Shown: positions 62,600 through 64,000 of the stretch, piece after piece
Layout: every line of letters begins with the position of its first letter
How positions within the stretch are numbered: position 1 is the stretch's first letter
DNA from: Chrysomallon squamiferum
Taxonomy: Eukaryota; Mollusca; Gastropoda; Neomphalida; Peltospiridae
Length of the DNA stretch: 64,000 nt
Reading direction: 5' to 3'
NCBI GenBank assembly: GCA_012295275.1
Contig: CM022670.1
Coordinates: forward strand, 34,503,801 to 34,567,800
The notes under the pieces: model-generated
Told to the model about the DNA's origin: nothing
The model's input: the letters and a program-made list of their open reading frames with translations, nothing else
Databases searched by the model: none
Position numbers and translations under genes: made by a program

Positions 62600-63020
62600 A
62601 AACTCTAAAGTGTTACGTATTGGGAATAACTGCACAGACTTACGTGGTAGAGAACAACTCCAAAGTATTACATTTGGGGAATAGTTCTAAAAAGTTACGT
62701 TGTAGGGAATAACTCCAAAAAATTACATGGTGGGGAATAATCCCAGAATCTTAATTGGTGGAAGATAACTCCAATGTATTTGGTGGTAAAGGAATAACTC
62801 CAGTGTTTTGATGGGGAATAACTCCAAAGCATTCCATAATGGTGGGGAATAGTTCCAAAGAGTTCCATGGTGGGGAATAACTCCAAAGTGTTTAATACGC
62901 GGAGAGTAACTCCAAAATATTACTTGACAGGGAATAATTCCAGAGTTCTGAGATGGGAATAACTCCGATGTGTTAATTTGTGGGGAGTAACTCCAAAATA
63001 TATCGTCATGGGAATATTCG
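62600..63020. repeat. ~30-bp degenerate tandem array, about fourteen copies
   Basis: The phrase GGGGAATAACTCCAAAGTGT and variants recur every 26-35 bases, with a TTAC(G/A)T(T/G)G linker. Copies differ at many sites, unlike the near-identical 62-bp array just before. Confidence 0.85.
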
Positions 63021-64000
63021 TTTACACTTAATTATTAGACCAGTTCATAGTAATTGTTATATATTGTAAACATATGACACACTTTATCAGTCAAATTCAG
63101 TTACATCTTAACTGAAAATGTCATCTCTTTCTGTAGTATATAAAAATGGGTAATGAAAACAAAACAGGAGTAATGTCATAGGGAAATGATACCTACAGAT
63201 CAATATAGGGCGGGGACTTTAAATGAAAAGCATGTCACTTTTGTTTAAAATCACTGCTGTTATTGTAAGTTTTGGTAATGACAATAGTATATGTATATTT
63301 TATTTCGGGAGGGTAATAAAATAGAAAAAAAAAAATTAAACAAATAAAAATAATTAAAATCTCCGTTTATTTCCGAAGTACCCGAATCAAATATTATTCA
63401 AACCGTTACGGAGAATTCTTTCGAAACGCCGGTAAGTAAAAAATAAAACAAGCGTATAAACTTATTAGCTACAGATTTCGTAGTTGATATCAAGAAAAAG
63501 AATGTCCAGAATTTTATGGAAGTCTGTAATAGAAAGCGAATTTATTTTATAAACAAATAAAATTTTATATATCAAAACACGTTTGTTCCTTCAGTTTCGA
63601 AATGCCAACAGTATCGAAGACGTTCATATGTAAAATAAAAACCAAGCGTAAGTAATTTATTCCATTTTATTGTCATTATATGTATTTATTGTATACTACA
63701 AAATGTCCCTGTGAATGTAAACAGTGTCTCGTATTTCGGTTTTAAAACCTCCACACCCTTTTTATTCTCAAAAAAAAAAAATATCTATTGAGAAATTTCG
63801 AAGAATGGTTTTATGTAGTTACGTTTTAACGAAATTTGCAGTTTATGACGAGCAATAAAACCCGCAGATTTTATACTGGAAAGAAGCAGATAAAAAAATT
63901 ATGACGTTAAATGAAGTTGTGTCTCAGAAATGGTGACATAAACAAGTTATTGTTGCTTCAAAGGTGTACCAAGAAAGAATAAAACCAGCATTCGTAACGC
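63021..64000. other. right edge, two possible exon fragments
   Basis: Mostly AT-rich. Two short segments ending in good donors (about 63379-63431 before GTAAGT, and about 63597-63652 before GTAAGT) have acceptor-like starts (TTCCGAAG and CCTTCAG) and a frame open through both with matching phase. They could belong to a + strand gene continuing past the window. No family recognised. Confidence 0.2.

Overview
The window is AT-rich eukaryotic nuclear DNA packed with microsatellites and short-unit minisatellites. GT-AG introns, poly(A) signals and the recognisable proteins (a ZNF800-like zinc-finger protein, the planar-polarity effector inturned, a myotubularin-related protein, a secreted C-type lectin) point to an animal. 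Compact introns, gene-family content and simple-repeat load fit a lophotrochozoan, perhaps a mollusc, but that placement is inference. No rRNA, tRNA, CRISPR or bacterial operon was seen.

Layout. 1-10.9 kb: a ZNF800-like gene on the + strand, with a probable non-coding first exon ending at 1257, a 3.7 kb intron, and one huge coding exon from 4959 to 10164. The exon is broken by one extra A in an A7 run at 5231-5237. 11-17.8 kb: gene-poor, with degenerate tandem repeats. 17.8-24.7 kb (- strand): an MTMR9-like myotubularin locus. Five exons keep splice sites and phase, but carry five in-frame stops, and the exons for the phosphatase core are not found; hAT transposon debris lies in that gap. 27.2-27.8 kb (- strand): a compact two-exon gene for an unrecognised 109-residue protein. 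29.7-32.9 kb (+): a five-exon, 249-residue secreted C-type lectin-like protein with a short PAN/apple-like tail. 37.6-51.2 kb (-): eighteen consecutive exons of inturned (INTU), missing only its extreme N-terminus. One exon is a base short and another sits inside a minisatellite. 51.2-64 kb: no confident gene; more CpG, scattered unique islands, a candidate INTU start near 60.49 kb and two tandem arrays at 61.8-63.0 kb.

INTU exon boundaries were built by hand from splice sites, exon phase and similarity to the remembered vertebrate protein. All phases agree except in the one short exon. ZNF800 and INTU each carry a single-base homopolymer defect in otherwise intact frames, so assembly error is the leading explanation for both. 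The MTMR9-like locus differs: several substitutions, no frame-breaking indel in the found exons, and missing core exons, which looks like real decay.
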